A stretch of DNA of 64,000 nucleotides from positions 1 to 64,000 of the forward strand of contig NZ_JBHTMP010000035.1 of assembly GCF_042679305.1 (NCBI RefSeq), written 5' to 3'. The position numbers were made by a program, and so were the translations under genes. The notes beneath the pieces are model-generated. The model was given only the letters and a program-made list of their open reading frames with translations, had not been told where the DNA came from and made no database searches. This DNA is from Micromonospora_H sonneratiae (GTDB lineage: Bacteria > Actinomycetota > Actinomycetes > Mycobacteriales > Micromonosporaceae). Positions 42,157-51,298 of this stretch are shown piece after piece. Every line of letters starts with the position of its first letter. Position 1 is the first letter of the stretch.

Positions 42157-43080
42157 TTACGTGCGCATTGCGCTGGCAGCTGTGTTGTGTACCGCCTCTC
42201 GATAGCCGGCACCGAACAGCGCGGTGTGCACCAACATCAGGTGCAACTGGTGTACCGGCACCCGCTCCTGCCAGCCATCGCCCAGCGGCCAGACCTCCTG
42301 GTAGGCGGCCAGGACCCGAGCCAGGTGAGGCGCACCACCGAAGAGGGCCAGCTGGGCGAGGTCCGTTTCCCGATGCCCCCCGTGTGCGGCCGGATCGACC
42401 AGCCAGGCCCGGCCGTCGGCTGCCCACAGCACGTTGCCGGGCCACAGGTCACCGTGGATGCGGGCGGGGGGCTCGGCTCCGCCGTACTCCTCGATCCGGG
42501 AGATCACCTGCTCGACCAGGGCGACCTCCGCCGGGGAGAGCGCGCCGTTGTCGACGGAGAGCCGCAGGTACGGCGTGAGCCGGCGCTCGGCGAACCAGGT
42601 CGGCCAGGGTCCGACCGACGGCGTGTTGTCCTGGGGCAGCGGGCCGATGAAACCGGGCCAGTCGGCACCGAAGGCGGGTGCCCCGGCCCGGTGCAGTGCG
42701 GCCAGTTCCCGCCCGAAGCGGGTCGCTGCCGCTGGCGTCGCGGACCCCGGCTCGATCCAGTCGAGCGCCAGCAGCTCCGGCAGCGCCACGATCACCTCCG
42801 GTACGGGCACCGCGTCGGCCGCCCGTAGCCACCGCAGCCCGGCCGCCTCGGTGGTGAAGAACCCTTCCGGTACGACCGGACGACGTGCCCCGGAACCAGC
42901 CTGCGCACTGCTCCCTGCCGCCTCCGGCCAGGACTTGGTGAAGACGGAGTTGCCATCGTCGAGGGTGAGTCGGGAGGCGGTGCAGATGCTCCCGCCGGAG
43001 ACCGGCGTCTCACGGATCCGCTGGTGGGTGAGAAAGGTGGGGAGATGCTGTGGGTGTGCCCGGAGATACGCCAGGTCCAT
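42157..43080 (-). CDS. Fructosamine/ketosamine-3-kinase family protein
   Basis: 307 residues, protein-kinase-like fold. HGDLWPGNVLW is the catalytic loop and VDPAAHGGHRETDLAQL the metal-binding segment, both diagnostic for the family that phosphorylates fructosamines on glycated amines so that they fall off. FTKSW in the N-lobe supplies the ATP-binding Lys. The ATG start has TACCTT six bases upstream. Confidence 0.9.
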   Translation of the reverse strand: MDLAYLRAHPQHLPTFLTHQRIRETPVSGGSICTASRLTLDDGNSVFTKSWPEAAGSSAQAGSGARRPVVPEGFFTTEAAGLRWLRAADAVPVPEVIVALPELLALDWIEPGSATPAAATRFGRELAALHRAGAPAFGADWPGFIGPLPQDNTPSVGPWPTWFAERRLTPYLRLSVDNGALSPAEVALVEQVISRIEEYGGAEPPARIHGDLWPGNVLWAADGRAWLVDPAAHGGHRETDLAQLALFGGAPHLARVLAAYQEVWPLGDGWQERVPVHQLHLMLVHTALFGAGYREAVHNTAASAMRT

Positions 43081-43086
43081 CAGGGA

Positions 43087-43092
43087 AAGGTA
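43087..43092 (-). promoter_or_regulatory. -10 box of leaderless promoter, fructosamine kinase
   Basis: TACCTT on the minus strand with 6 bases to ATG 43080. Confidence 0.55.
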
Positions 43093-43179
43093 ACCGTCGT
43101 TGCCAGGGTCGCCGCCAGCAGGCCAACACTTTCATCTTTTTCCATGTCGTCGCTGATCAGCGCGACTACGAACCGTGAC

Positions 43180-43206
43180 TGTGGATGACGTGGCGTGTCG
43201 TCCACA
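43180..43206. promoter_or_regulatory. Dyad in divergent promoter region
   Basis: TGTGGATGAC (43180-43189) faces GTCGTCCACA (43197-43206) with a 7-base spacer and one mismatch. Each half differs by one base from the DnaA box TTGTCCACA, in opposite directions. Either an operator or a pair of weak DnaA boxes. Confidence 0.4.
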
Positions 43207-43257
43207 GGTCCCGGAACAGGTCTTCCGATCAAACGACTGGGCGACCACCCTCCTCGC

Positions 43258-44427
43258 ATGACCTCGCCTGACCTGCCCCTGCTGTCCGTACGCTCACCCG
43301 CCGACCTGCTGGCCGCCGTGCCGTACCTGCTCGGCTTCCATCCGACCGACAGCGTCGTGGTGGTCGCCCTGCGCGGCAAGCGGGTCGTCTTCGTCGCGCG
43401 GGCCGACCTGGCCGGCACGGAATCCCGGCCGGAAGCGAACGGCCCGACGACCGTGGATCAGACGACCGTGGACCAGACGACCGTGGACCCGCCTCCCGGG
43501 GCCGACGAGATCGCCGCCTACATCGCGGAGATCGTGGCCCGGCAGCAGGTGGAGTCCACGGTGGCCATCGGGTACGGCCCGGCCGAACAGGTCACCCCGG
43601 CGGTCGATGCGACCCGGGCGGCGCTGGAACTGGCCGGCCTGCGGGTACTCGACGCACTCCGGGTCACCGACGGCCGTTACTGGTCCTACCTCTGCGTCGA
43701 CCCGGGATGCTGCCCGATGGAGGGCAAGGCGTACGACCCGACCAGCAGCCAGGTCGCCGCCGAGGCCACCTTCGCCGGAAAGGTGGCGCTGCCTGACCGG
43801 GCCGCCCTGACCAGCCAGGTCGCTCCGCTGGGTGGTCCGGTCCGGGAGTCGATGCGGCGGGCCACCCGGCGTGCCGAGGAGCGCGCCGTCCGCCTGCTCG
43901 ACTCGGCTCCTTCGGCGGATCTGCTCGGTGGACGGGCACTGCGCAGTGCCGGTGCGTCGGCGATCCGTACCGCCATGGACCGGCACCGCCAGGGCGGCCG
44001 GCTGACCGATGACGAGGTGGCCTGGCTCAGCGTTCTGCTCACCCACGTTCCCGTACGCGACCATGCCTGGGAACGGACCGACGGGTTCGAGTGGCAGCAG
44101 GCACTCTGGACCGAGGTGACCCGCCGCGTCGAGCCCGGCCTGGTGGCCGCCCCGGCCAGCCTGCTGGCATTCGCGGCCTGGCGAGCCGGCCATGGGGCAC
44201 TGGCTGCCGTGGCGGTGGAACGGGCACTACGGGACCAGCCCGACTACTCCCTGGCGCTGCTTCTGGACGAAATGCTCCGCAACGGAGTACAACCGTCCAC
44301 CCTGGACGGCTGGCCGAAGGTCGGAAGTGGCCGACGCCGGGGCCGTACGACCAGACGGCGGTCGCGCGGGGACACCCGTGGCCGCGCCCGTCGTCGTACC
44401 AACACCCGCCCCGGCGCGCTTGCCTGA
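43258..44427 (+). CDS. DUF4192 family protein
   Basis: 389 residues. The family signature LLSVRSPADLLAAVPYLLGFHPTDSVVVVALRG is at the start, and YWSYLCVDPGCCPMEGKAYD in the middle; DUF4192 is an actinomycete family of unknown function. A short insert repeats TTVDQ three times near residue 65, and the tail is very basic (RRRGRTTRRRSRG-like). ATG 43258 begins the conserved part; no ribosome binding site is evident. Confidence 0.85.
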   Translation: MTSPDLPLLSVRSPADLLAAVPYLLGFHPTDSVVVVALRGKRVVFVARADLAGTESRPEANGPTTVDQTTVDQTTVDPPPGADEIAAYIAEIVARQQVESTVAIGYGPAEQVTPAVDATRAALELAGLRVLDALRVTDGRYWSYLCVDPGCCPMEGKAYDPTSSQVAAEATFAGKVALPDRAALTSQVAPLGGPVRESMRRATRRAEERAVRLLDSAPSADLLGGRALRSAGASAIRTAMDRHRQGGRLTDDEVAWLSVLLTHVPVRDHAWERTDGFEWQQALWTEVTRRVEPGLVAAPASLLAFAAWRAGHGALAAVAVERALRDQPDYSLALLLDEMLRNGVQPSTLDGWPKVGSGRRRGRTTRRRSRGDTRGRARRRTNTRPGALA

Positions 44428-44472
44428 GTGACAACCACTGCCGAGGCGGATCACGGGGTTGGCGAACCGTTG

Positions 44473-45441
44473 CTAGGTACGGACCCGGTTCGCGCCGGCG
44501 TAGACGTTCATGGTGCTGCCACGTAGGAACCCGACCAGGGTCATTCCCGCCTCGGTGGCCAGGTCGACGGCCAGCGTGCTCGGTGCGGAGACCGCCGCCA
44601 GCAGCGGCACCCCGGCCATCCACGCCTTCTGGGTCAGTTCGAAGCTGGCCCGGCCGGAGACCAGCAGCATGTGACCGTGCAGGGGCAGCCTTCGCTGTCG
44701 TACCGCCCAGCCGATCACCTTGTCCACGGCGTTGTGTCGGCCGACGTCCTCACGGAGCACCACCAGTTTCCCGGCAGCGGTGAACAGACCGGCGGCATGC
44801 AGCCCACCGGTACGGTCGAACCCGCGCTGTGCGCTACGCAGTCGGTCCGGCAGCGTGGCCAGGGTGCTGGCGGGTACGACCAGTTGGTCGGTGGTCAGGT
44901 CGTAACGGGACCGGGTGCGTACCGCGTCGATGCTGGCTTTTCCGCACACCCCGCAGGAACTGGTGGTGTAGAAATTGCGAGCCGGATCGACCTGTGGCGT
45001 CGGTACGTCGGCGGCCAGCACAACGTCCACCACGTTGTACGTGTTCGGGGTCTCTGCGCCGGCGCACAACTGGGCGGTGACCACGTCGTCTGCCGACCGG
45101 ATCAGTCCTTCGGTCAGCAGGAAGCCGATCGCCAGGTCCAGGTCGTCGCCGGGGGTGCGCATCGTCACTGTCAGCGGCCGGCGCCGACCGGGACCAGCGA
45201 CTCCGGTGCGGATCTCCAGCGGTTCCTCCGCCGCGAGGCTGTCCAGGCGACGTACCGAGGTCACGCGACGTACCGAGGCCATACGGCGTACCGAGGCCAC
45301 CGAGCCTGATCCGGGGGTCGACCCGGTTGTCGGGTCCGCAGCTGATCCGGACTTTCCGGGCGGGTCGGCGTCCGGTGGGTCGGCGTCCGGCGGGGCGGTG
45401 TCGATCCGCAGCACCGTACGGCGGTCAGTGGCTCGTCCCAT
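44473..45441 (-). CDS. fdhD: Formate dehydrogenase accessory sulfurtransferase FdhD
   Basis: 322 residues. It passes sulfur from a cysteine desulfurase to the bis-MGD cofactor of formate dehydrogenase. Cys pair SSCGVCGKASID, FLLTEGLIRS, EDVGRHNAVDKVIGWA and SGRASFELTQKA are diagnostic. The first 65 residues are an actinomycete-specific low-complexity extension with PPDADPPDADPP and three (A/T)SVRR repeats, probably from DNA slippage. CAGGAT lies six bases before ATG 45441. No formate dehydrogenase gene is in the window. Confidence 0.92.
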   Translation of the reverse strand: MGRATDRRTVLRIDTAPPDADPPDADPPGKSGSAADPTTGSTPGSGSVASVRRMASVRRVTSVRRLDSLAAEEPLEIRTGVAGPGRRRPLTVTMRTPGDDLDLAIGFLLTEGLIRSADDVVTAQLCAGAETPNTYNVVDVVLAADVPTPQVDPARNFYTTSSCGVCGKASIDAVRTRSRYDLTTDQLVVPASTLATLPDRLRSAQRGFDRTGGLHAAGLFTAAGKLVVLREDVGRHNAVDKVIGWAVRQRRLPLHGHMLLVSGRASFELTQKAWMAGVPLLAAVSAPSTLAVDLATEAGMTLVGFLRGSTMNVYAGANRVRT

Positions 45442-45533
45442 CTGCTCATCCTGCCTTGCCCAGCCCGAGAAGAGTCCTCGGAAACGGACCCCGATCCGGC
45501 CGAGGTGCGTGCCGGCGGCGGGTGCGGTCCGGC

Positions 45534-45539
45534 TACGGT
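45534..45539 (+). promoter_or_regulatory. -10 box of leaderless promoter, mobA
   Basis: TACGGT with 6 bases to ATG 45546; no Shine-Dalgarno sequence. Confidence 0.6.
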
Positions 45540-45545
45540 GGCGGA

Positions 45546-46145
45546 ATGGAGGGCCTTGCGGCAGTAGTGCTGGCCGGTGGTGCCGCGCGCCGGATGGGGG
45601 GCGCCGACAAACCGGCAGTACCGGTGGGCGGCCGGTCGATGCTGGGGCGGGTACTGGGCGCCGTCACCGGATGTGCGCCACGGATCGTGGTCGGCCCGGC
45701 CGATGACCTGCCACCGGATGTCCTGGTGACCCGGGAGCAGCCGCCGGGGGGCGGCCCGGTGGCCGCCACCGCAGCCGGTCTCGCGTTGGTCGAACCGCAG
45801 GTGCCCAGGGTCGCCCTGCTGGCAGCCGACCTGCCGTTGCTGACCGCCGAGGCGGTGGAGTTCCTCGCTGGGGAACTGGACCGGTCCACCGCCGATGGCG
45901 TCGTCTACCTGGATGACACCGGACGCCGCCAACCGCTCTGTGGGCTCTGGCGGACCTCGGCGCTGCGAGCCGCAGTGGACCGGCAGCGGGTCGAGCGTGG
46001 CGGCAGCCTGGCGGGGGCCGCCATGCGTGGGCTGCTGGCCGGCTTGACGGTGGCCGAGGTCTCGTGGCCCGGGTCGGGACCGCCACCCTGGTTCGACTGC
46101 GACACTGACGAGGACGTACGTCGAGCGGAGGAGTGGGCGCGATGA
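45546..46145 (+). CDS. mobA: Molybdenum cofactor guanylyltransferase MobA
   Basis: 199 residues. It attaches GMP to molybdopterin to give the MGD cofactor. The N-terminus VVLAGGAARRMGGADKPAVPVGG is the nucleotide-binding LAGGxxxRMGxxDK motif, and LLAADLPLLT supplies the metal-binding Asp. It is divergent from fdhD, which also serves formate dehydrogenase. Its TGA overlaps the ATG of the next gene. Confidence 0.92.
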   Translation: MEGLAAVVLAGGAARRMGGADKPAVPVGGRSMLGRVLGAVTGCAPRIVVGPADDLPPDVLVTREQPPGGGPVAATAAGLALVEPQVPRVALLAADLPLLTAEAVEFLAGELDRSTADGVVYLDDTGRRQPLCGLWRTSALRAAVDRQRVERGGSLAGAAMRGLLAGLTVAEVSWPGSGPPPWFDCDTDEDVRRAEEWAR

Positions 46146-46399
46146 ACGCCATGGAGCGCTGGGTGTCGGCGGTGTGCGCCGAATTGGATCTCGACCCGGC
46201 CGGGGGCGACGTGCCGGTTGTGCTGGATCTGACCCGTGATGTCGCCCACAACGTGCTGCGTCCCGGCGCGCCGGTCGCCGCCTACCTGCTCGGGATCGCG
46301 GTTGGCCGGGGCGCGGACCCGGCTGAGGCAGCAGCCCGACTCAGCGTACTGGCCAAGGGGTGGCTGACCGAACCTGCAGATGGTGACAGCGTTCGATAG
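46142..46399 (+). CDS. DUF6457 small protein
   Basis: 85 residues, opening MNAMERWVSAVCAELDLDP, with LDLTRDVAHNVLRPGAPVAAYLLGIAVG in the middle. This matches DUF6457, a small family commonly encoded after mobA in actinomycetes, which hints at a part in cofactor synthesis. ATG 46142 overlaps the mobA stop (ATGA). Function unknown. Confidence 0.8.
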   Translation: MNAMERWVSAVCAELDLDPAGGDVPVVLDLTRDVAHNVLRPGAPVAAYLLGIAVGRGADPAEAAARLSVLAKGWLTEPADGDSVR

Positions 46400-46481
46400 A
46401 TGAGTGTCCGATGGGAGTCCGCGGTGCCCTCATCAAGTTGCCACCTGGATAGGGTGTGTGCTTGAACGGACGGAGGCGATC

Positions 46482-47591
46482 ATGATGGCGGACCACCCCC
46501 AGGCGACGGTGACCGGTGTGGCTGAAGGCCACTCGTCCGATCACCAGGAGTCGATTCTGCTTGACGATCCGACCACCACCGACCTGCAGGCGAAGGTGAC
46601 CGAGGCGTGGCGGGAGTTCGCCCGGGCGCTGGCCGTCTGCGTCCGGGGACTGCCGGTCGGTGCTCGCGTCGATCTGACCCTCGACCCGACCGCGTCCGGC
46701 ACCGACGACGCCATCTACTCGGTGAGCATCGAGGCTGCCGGCGACGGCCGGATCGGTGCCCGAGCGGTCGGCAATGCGGTTCTACCCCAGGGCTACCGAC
46801 TGGGCCGGGCGGCGGTGGCCGACATGATCGCACTCGGTTGGTCGCCGCCCGGCGTGGTCGCAGGCTCCGGAGAGCACTTCGGGTTGACCACCGACGTCGA
46901 CGGTGCCAGTCGGCTCGCCACCACCGTCTCCCGTACGTTGCGGGACGTCTACGGTGCTCCGCATCCGGCGTTCCTGGTCTACCTGGTGCACGACGAGGCC
47001 GACGAGCCGCTGCCGGTCGAGCCGCTCGGCACGGCCCGTCCCGAAGTGGCGGCCGACCAGAACCTCGACCTCGATCTCGACGACGCGCTGGAAGCTGCCC
47101 GGGCCGCCCAGAAGGGCGAGGAGGAGCTGATCGGACTCGACGAGCGGGTCCGTACGGTGGTGTCCACGATGTTGAAGTCGGACGCCGACCAGCTCCAGGT
47201 CGATTCCGACGGCGACATCAACATCCGGGCCGGGTCGGCCATGGTGTTCGTCCGGGTTCGCGACAATCCGCCCCTGGTCGACGTCTTTTCGCCGGTGCTG
47301 ACCGAGGTGGAGCCGACCGAACAGCTCTACGTCAAGCTCTCCGAGCTGACCAACCGCATGCCGATCGGCCGGCTCTACTGCACCAACGACACGGTGTGGG
47401 CGTCGATCCCGGTGTTCGGTCGTAACTTCCAGGCCACCCACCTGATGCTGGCCGTCCAGGTGATGACCGGTCTCGCCGACGAGTTGGACGACCGACTGCA
47501 CGGCGAGTTCGGCGGCAAGCGGTTCTTCGGTGAGGGTGACAAGCCGGCCCGTCGGGAGCAGGGCGAGCACCGTACCGGCATGTATCTCTGA
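46482..47591 (+). CDS. YbjN / TY-Chap domain protein
   Basis: 369 residues: an N-terminal domain (about 20-170, ending in LRDVYGAPHPAFLVYLVHDE), an acidic linker (NLDLDLDDALEAARAAQ) and a C-terminal YbjN-like domain (about 205-350: DINIRAGSAMVFVRVRDNPPLVDVF). The family resembles type III secretion chaperones and is thought to bind peptides; role unknown. GGAGG lies five bases before ATG 46482; ATG 46485 is equally possible. Confidence 0.8.
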   Translation: MMADHPQATVTGVAEGHSSDHQESILLDDPTTTDLQAKVTEAWREFARALAVCVRGLPVGARVDLTLDPTASGTDDAIYSVSIEAAGDGRIGARAVGNAVLPQGYRLGRAAVADMIALGWSPPGVVAGSGEHFGLTTDVDGASRLATTVSRTLRDVYGAPHPAFLVYLVHDEADEPLPVEPLGTARPEVAADQNLDLDLDDALEAARAAQKGEEELIGLDERVRTVVSTMLKSDADQLQVDSDGDINIRAGSAMVFVRVRDNPPLVDVFSPVLTEVEPTEQLYVKLSELTNRMPIGRLYCTNDTVWASIPVFGRNFQATHLMLAVQVMTGLADELDDRLHGEFGGKRFFGEGDKPARREQGEHRTGMYL

Positions 47592-47599
47592 GCTTGGGC

Positions 47600-47642
47600 G
47601 GGGTGGTGGGACCCGGAACCCGAGACCGGGCCCCACCACCCC
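47600..47642. terminator. Hairpin between convergent genes
   Basis: GGGGTGGTGGG (47600-47610) pairs with CCCCACCACCCC (47631-47642); CCCGG/CCGGG extends it inward. No T-run. Probably a bidirectional terminator. Confidence 0.65.
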
Positions 47643-47655
47643 ATCAGGGGAGGAG

Positions 47656-49776
47656 TCACGACAGGGGGAGCCACCTGAGGGCGGCCATCGTGGTCAACTC
47701 GGTGGCCCGTAGGCCGGCGTCCGACAGGGTCCAGAGCACTCCGTCGACCACCAGCGAGCGGCGGATCGTGGGGACGCCCCGCGAGCTTTCCGCGACCGGG
47801 TGCTCGACCAGGCCGAGTTCGGTGAATCCACGGTCGGTGAGCCGTAGCGCCAACGCCCCGGCGGAGGGCAGTCGCCGACCCGCCCGATTCGCGTCGTACG
47901 TCGTGATCGGCACCACGACCAGGTTCGTGGCGGGCCAGTAGAGGAACGCATGCGGGTCGAACTCGGCCTCCGAGTGGCCCCGCCGTACGTGGTGCTGGGC
48001 CAACCGGTTCGGTCGGGCCGGATCGGAGACGTCGAAGAGCGAGAGTTGGGTGCCCCGGGTACGACCGCTCCGGTCCGCCTCCTGGCCGACACCGAGCAGT
48101 CGGTCGGGGCTGATCGGGTGCAGGTACGACGAGTAGCCAGTGATCTTCAGTTCGCCGGTCACCCTCGGCGCGGCCGGATTCCGTAGGTCCACTGTGTACA
48201 GCGGGTCGGTCTGCCGGAAGGTCACCACGTAACCGGTGCCGCCGACGAACCGTACGCCGTGGATCCGTTCCCCCCGGCCCAGCCCGGTAACCCGACCGGT
48301 CTCCACCAAACCGGTTCCGTCGGCCCGCAGGACGTACACCGCCGAACTCGACGTCGGCTTCTCCCCCCAGGTACGGCCACTGGTGGTGGCGACCCGCAGA
48401 TGACCGTCCCATTCGGACATCGCGTACTGGTTGATCAACCAGCCGGGCACCGAGGCGGAGGCGACGTACCGGGGCCGGCCCGGCTTGGCGAGGTCGAACT
48501 GGTAGATCTCGGTCCGCTCGTCGTGCGGGTCGGCCTCGGTCGGCCTGCCGACCCTCGCCGGCAGTATCCGCCACCGTCGGTCGTTGGACAGGTAGAGGCG
48601 GGAACCGTTGCTGTAGACGGTCTCGCCGTCCGCGGCCACGGTGACCGGGTCACCGTCACCGAGGTCGGCCGCGTCGAGCCCGAAACTGAGTACGGTCAGC
48701 AGCGAGGTGCCGGAGTAGTAGGTCGTCGGTCGACTCAACCGGTCACAGCCGATCTGTCCGGTGCGGGTATCGCCATCGGCGGAGGCCACCCGGTATCGGG
48801 GCAGCCAGGCGGTCTCGGTTGCCCGGTCGATGATCGCCCGGTTGGCGGCTGTCCGCTGCTGGTCGGTTGCGCGAGGGTGGGCCGGGAAGGCCAGTCGGGG
48901 TGTGGAGCGGACCACGACCCGGGCGGTGGCACCGACCTGGCGGGCGTCGACAAGGCTGCCGTCGATCTGGTACTGGCCGACCGTCCTTGGCGGACCGGAC
49001 AGATCAACCATGATCAGGGTTGGCCCGACGATCCCGGTGTCCGGCCGGGACCCGTCCGGGGAGACCGGTTTGTTCGTACCACTCGGGGATGCCGGCTTGC
49101 CGGCGCTGTCCGGGGCCGGACGTACCCGGTCGGCGGGTGCCGGCCGGAACGCGAAGTCCCGGCTGGTCGTTGCGATCAACACGAGTGCCCGGTCGCCGTG
49201 CAGCAGCAGGTTCGCCTCGGTCCACCTGACCTCATCGGCTCCGGGCATCAGATCGAGTTCACCCGTGAGTCGACCGGCGGCCGGGTCGACGACCCGTAGC
49301 CTGCCCCGGCTGACCGTGACGATCCGTCGGCCATCGGTCTTGACGATGTCGGGCTCGTCCGCGCCGACCTCATGGGTGTTGGTGCCCGAGTGGGTGGGTG
49401 CCTTCTCGATGGCGCTGCGGCCGGCGGCGGCATCGGGCGCGCCGGCGGAGTCCGGTCGTACGTCGAAGAGCCGGGGGTCGCCCTGGAAACCCCACGGCCC
49501 GACGTGCGACCTGGCGGCGGACCTGAGCCCGGCCAGCGCCTCGTCACACGAGGTGAACGCCACAAGCTTCATCCCGCCCGGTTGCCCGGTGGTTTCCGAC
49601 CGCTCGACGGATCTGGTCCGGGAGGTCGTCGCTGGTTGAGCCGTACATCCGGAGACCAGTAGGAGCCCGGCGGCGAATGCCGCGCCAGTACGAACGAACG
49701 GGCTGCGCCGTGACCGGCCAGGGCCGTAGATTCCGTCACGGGTACGGCTGATGAATAGCCGCCGGTTGTCGGTCAT
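47656..49776 (-). CDS. Beta-propeller domain lipoprotein
   Basis: 706 residues. A long basic leader and hydrophobic core end in the lipobox LVSGC (Cys about 43), so the protein is exported and lipid-anchored. The body matches the secreted beta-propeller family (PF09826): TNTHEVGADEPDIVKTDGRRI, PRYVASASVPGWLINQYAMSE, RVTGLGRGERIHGVRFVGG and GYSSYLHPISPDRLLGVG. These proteins occur in archaea and actinomycetes; function unknown. No ribosome binding site is evident before ATG 49776. Confidence 0.85.
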   Translation of the reverse strand: MTDNRRLFISRTRDGIYGPGRSRRSPFVRTGAAFAAGLLLVSGCTAQPATTSRTRSVERSETTGQPGGMKLVAFTSCDEALAGLRSAARSHVGPWGFQGDPRLFDVRPDSAGAPDAAAGRSAIEKAPTHSGTNTHEVGADEPDIVKTDGRRIVTVSRGRLRVVDPAAGRLTGELDLMPGADEVRWTEANLLLHGDRALVLIATTSRDFAFRPAPADRVRPAPDSAGKPASPSGTNKPVSPDGSRPDTGIVGPTLIMVDLSGPPRTVGQYQIDGSLVDARQVGATARVVVRSTPRLAFPAHPRATDQQRTAANRAIIDRATETAWLPRYRVASADGDTRTGQIGCDRLSRPTTYYSGTSLLTVLSFGLDAADLGDGDPVTVAADGETVYSNGSRLYLSNDRRWRILPARVGRPTEADPHDERTEIYQFDLAKPGRPRYVASASVPGWLINQYAMSEWDGHLRVATTSGRTWGEKPTSSSAVYVLRADGTGLVETGRVTGLGRGERIHGVRFVGGTGYVVTFRQTDPLYTVDLRNPAAPRVTGELKITGYSSYLHPISPDRLLGVGQEADRSGRTRGTQLSLFDVSDPARPNRLAQHHVRRGHSEAEFDPHAFLYWPATNLVVVPITTYDANRAGRRLPSAGALALRLTDRGFTELGLVEHPVAESSRGVPTIRRSLVVDGVLWTLSDAGLRATELTTMAALRWLPLS

Positions 49777-49861
49777 GGGGGGTTCGACGGGTTCGGTTGT
49801 CCCCGGGTTCCCAGTGTGAGGTATTCATCCTGATGCTTCCCGAGGCGGCGCGTCCGCCGCG

Positions 49862-50326
49862 TCAGCCCGGTGTGGGGGCCGGTACGACGGTTGGCGACTC
49901 GACCAGCCGGGACAGCACGATCATGCTTCGGGTCGATGTGACGAACGGCTCGGCGCGTAGCCGTTCCAGCGCCTGTTCGAGGTGTCCGATGTCGGCGGCG
50001 CGTAGGTGCACCAGCGCATCCGCCTCGCCGGAGACGGTGTAGGAGCCGACCACCTCGGGGTGCCGCCGGGTGGCCACCGCGATCTGCGCGGGGGTGGTGC
50101 GGCCGGTGCAGAAGAGTTCGACGAATGCTTCGGTGTTCCAGCCCACGGCGGCCGGGTCGACGACAGCGGTGAATCCCCGGATGACGCCGGCGGATCGGAG
50201 TCGGTCGACGCGGCGTTTGACCGCGGGAGCGGACAGCGAGACCTTGGCTCCGATGTCGGCGTACGAAGCACGCGCATCAGCGACGAGTAACGCAATGATT
50301 CGCTGATCTACCTCGTCAATCTGCAA
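49862..50326 (-). CDS. Lrp/AsnC family transcriptional regulator
   Basis: 154 residues: N-terminal helix-turn-helix (IDEVDQRIIALLVADARASYADIGAKVSLSAPAVKRRVDRL) and a C-terminal RAM effector domain. TTG 50326 follows AGAGG by seven bases and gives the usual family N-terminus; a TTG at 50347 would add seven residues. It is divergent from ddaH, and Lrp proteins usually control the gene next to them in response to an amino acid, so it probably regulates ddaH. Confidence 0.9.
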   Translation of the reverse strand: MQIDEVDQRIIALLVADARASYADIGAKVSLSAPAVKRRVDRLRSAGVIRGFTAVVDPAAVGWNTEAFVELFCTGRTTPAQIAVATRRHPEVVGSYTVSGEADALVHLRAADIGHLEQALERLRAEPFVTSTRSMIVLSRLVESPTVVPAPTPG

Positions 50327-50381
50327 CGTTCCGCCTCTCAGAAGCAATGCATGCGGCTGTCATCGAACATCCCACCGTACC

Positions 50382-50387
50382 TACTCT
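50382..50387 (+). promoter_or_regulatory. -10 box of leaderless promoter, ddaH
   Basis: TACTCT with 8 bases to GTG 50396. Confidence 0.4.
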
Positions 50388-50395
50388 TGTTGTCC

Positions 50396-51220
50396 GTGAG
50401 CCAGCATAAGTTCCCACGAAAGCGGACATATCTCATGTGTTCGCCGAAGCATTTCGATGTGACGTACGCGATCAACCCGTGGATGAATCCCGGTGCCGAG
50501 GTCGACTCGGAGTTGGCCGTACGGCAGTGGGACGGCCTGCGCCAGACGCTGGTGGATCTCGGCCACACCGTTCATGTGTTGACTCCGGAGCCGGACCTGC
50601 CGGACATGGTCTACGCGGCCAACGGTGCCTTCGTCGTCGACGGCACCGCCTATGGTGCCCGCTTCAAACATCGACAGCGGGTTGCGGAGGCAGCGGCCCA
50701 CCAGGCGTTCTACGAGTCCGAGGGGTGGCGGTTCGTCGCGCCGGGGGAAATCAACGAGGGTGAGGGCGACTTCGCCTACCTGCCCGAGGCGTACGGCGGA
50801 CTGATCCTGGCCGGGTACGGCTTCCGTACCGAGCCGGCCGCGCACGCCGAGGCGCAGGAGGCACTGGGCCGTCCGGTCGTGTCCCTACGCCTGGTCGACC
50901 CCCACTTCTACCACCTGGACACGGCGCTGACGGTCCTCGACGACCGCACGGTCAGCTACTTCCCCGGGGCGTTCTCCCGGTCCGCGCAGCGGGTTCTCGC
51001 CCAACTCTTCCCCGACGCGGTGCTGGCCGACGAGACCGACGCGTTCGCCTTCGGGTTGAACCTGGTCAGCGATGGCAGGCATGTCGTGTTGAACAGTGAG
51101 GCGACCGGCATGGCGGCCAAGGTCGAGGCCGCCGGCTACATCCCGGTGCCGGTCGACCTCGCCGAGCTGCGCAAGGGCGGCGGCAGCGTCAAGTGCTGCG
51201 TGGCCGAACTCCGGCGCTGA
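50396..51220 (+). CDS. ddaH: Dimethylarginine dimethylaminohydrolase
   Basis: 274 residues of the guanidino-modifying enzyme superfamily. PRKRTYLMCSPKHFDVTYAINPWM at the start, LPDMVYAANGA, NEGEGDF, DPHFYHLDTAL (catalytic His) and GGGSVKCCVAEL (catalytic Cys near the end) match the DDAH group, which converts dimethylarginine to citrulline and dimethylamine. GTG 50396 is chosen by homology and the -10 box. It is divergent from an Lrp regulator; arcA at the right edge is another arginine-degrading gene. Confidence 0.88.
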   Translation: MSQHKFPRKRTYLMCSPKHFDVTYAINPWMNPGAEVDSELAVRQWDGLRQTLVDLGHTVHVLTPEPDLPDMVYAANGAFVVDGTAYGARFKHRQRVAEAAAHQAFYESEGWRFVAPGEINEGEGDFAYLPEAYGGLILAGYGFRTEPAAHAEAQEALGRPVVSLRLVDPHFYHLDTALTVLDDRTVSYFPGAFSRSAQRVLAQLFPDAVLADETDAFAFGLNLVSDGRHVVLNSEATGMAAKVEAAGYIPVPVDLAELRKGGGSVKCCVAELRR

Positions 51221-51226
51221 TCAGCC

Positions 51227-51294
51227 GGCCCAGGCCGAGCCGCTGGCCCAGGCCGAGTCCGCTACCCCGGGTGGAACCCGCTGGCCCAGGCGGA
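51227..51294. repeat. Three short imperfect repeats between convergent genes
   Basis: GGCCCAGGCCGAG occurs at 51227-51239 and 51245-51257, with GGCCCAGGCGGA at 51283-51294. Confidence 0.5.
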
Positions 51295-51298
51295 CCCA

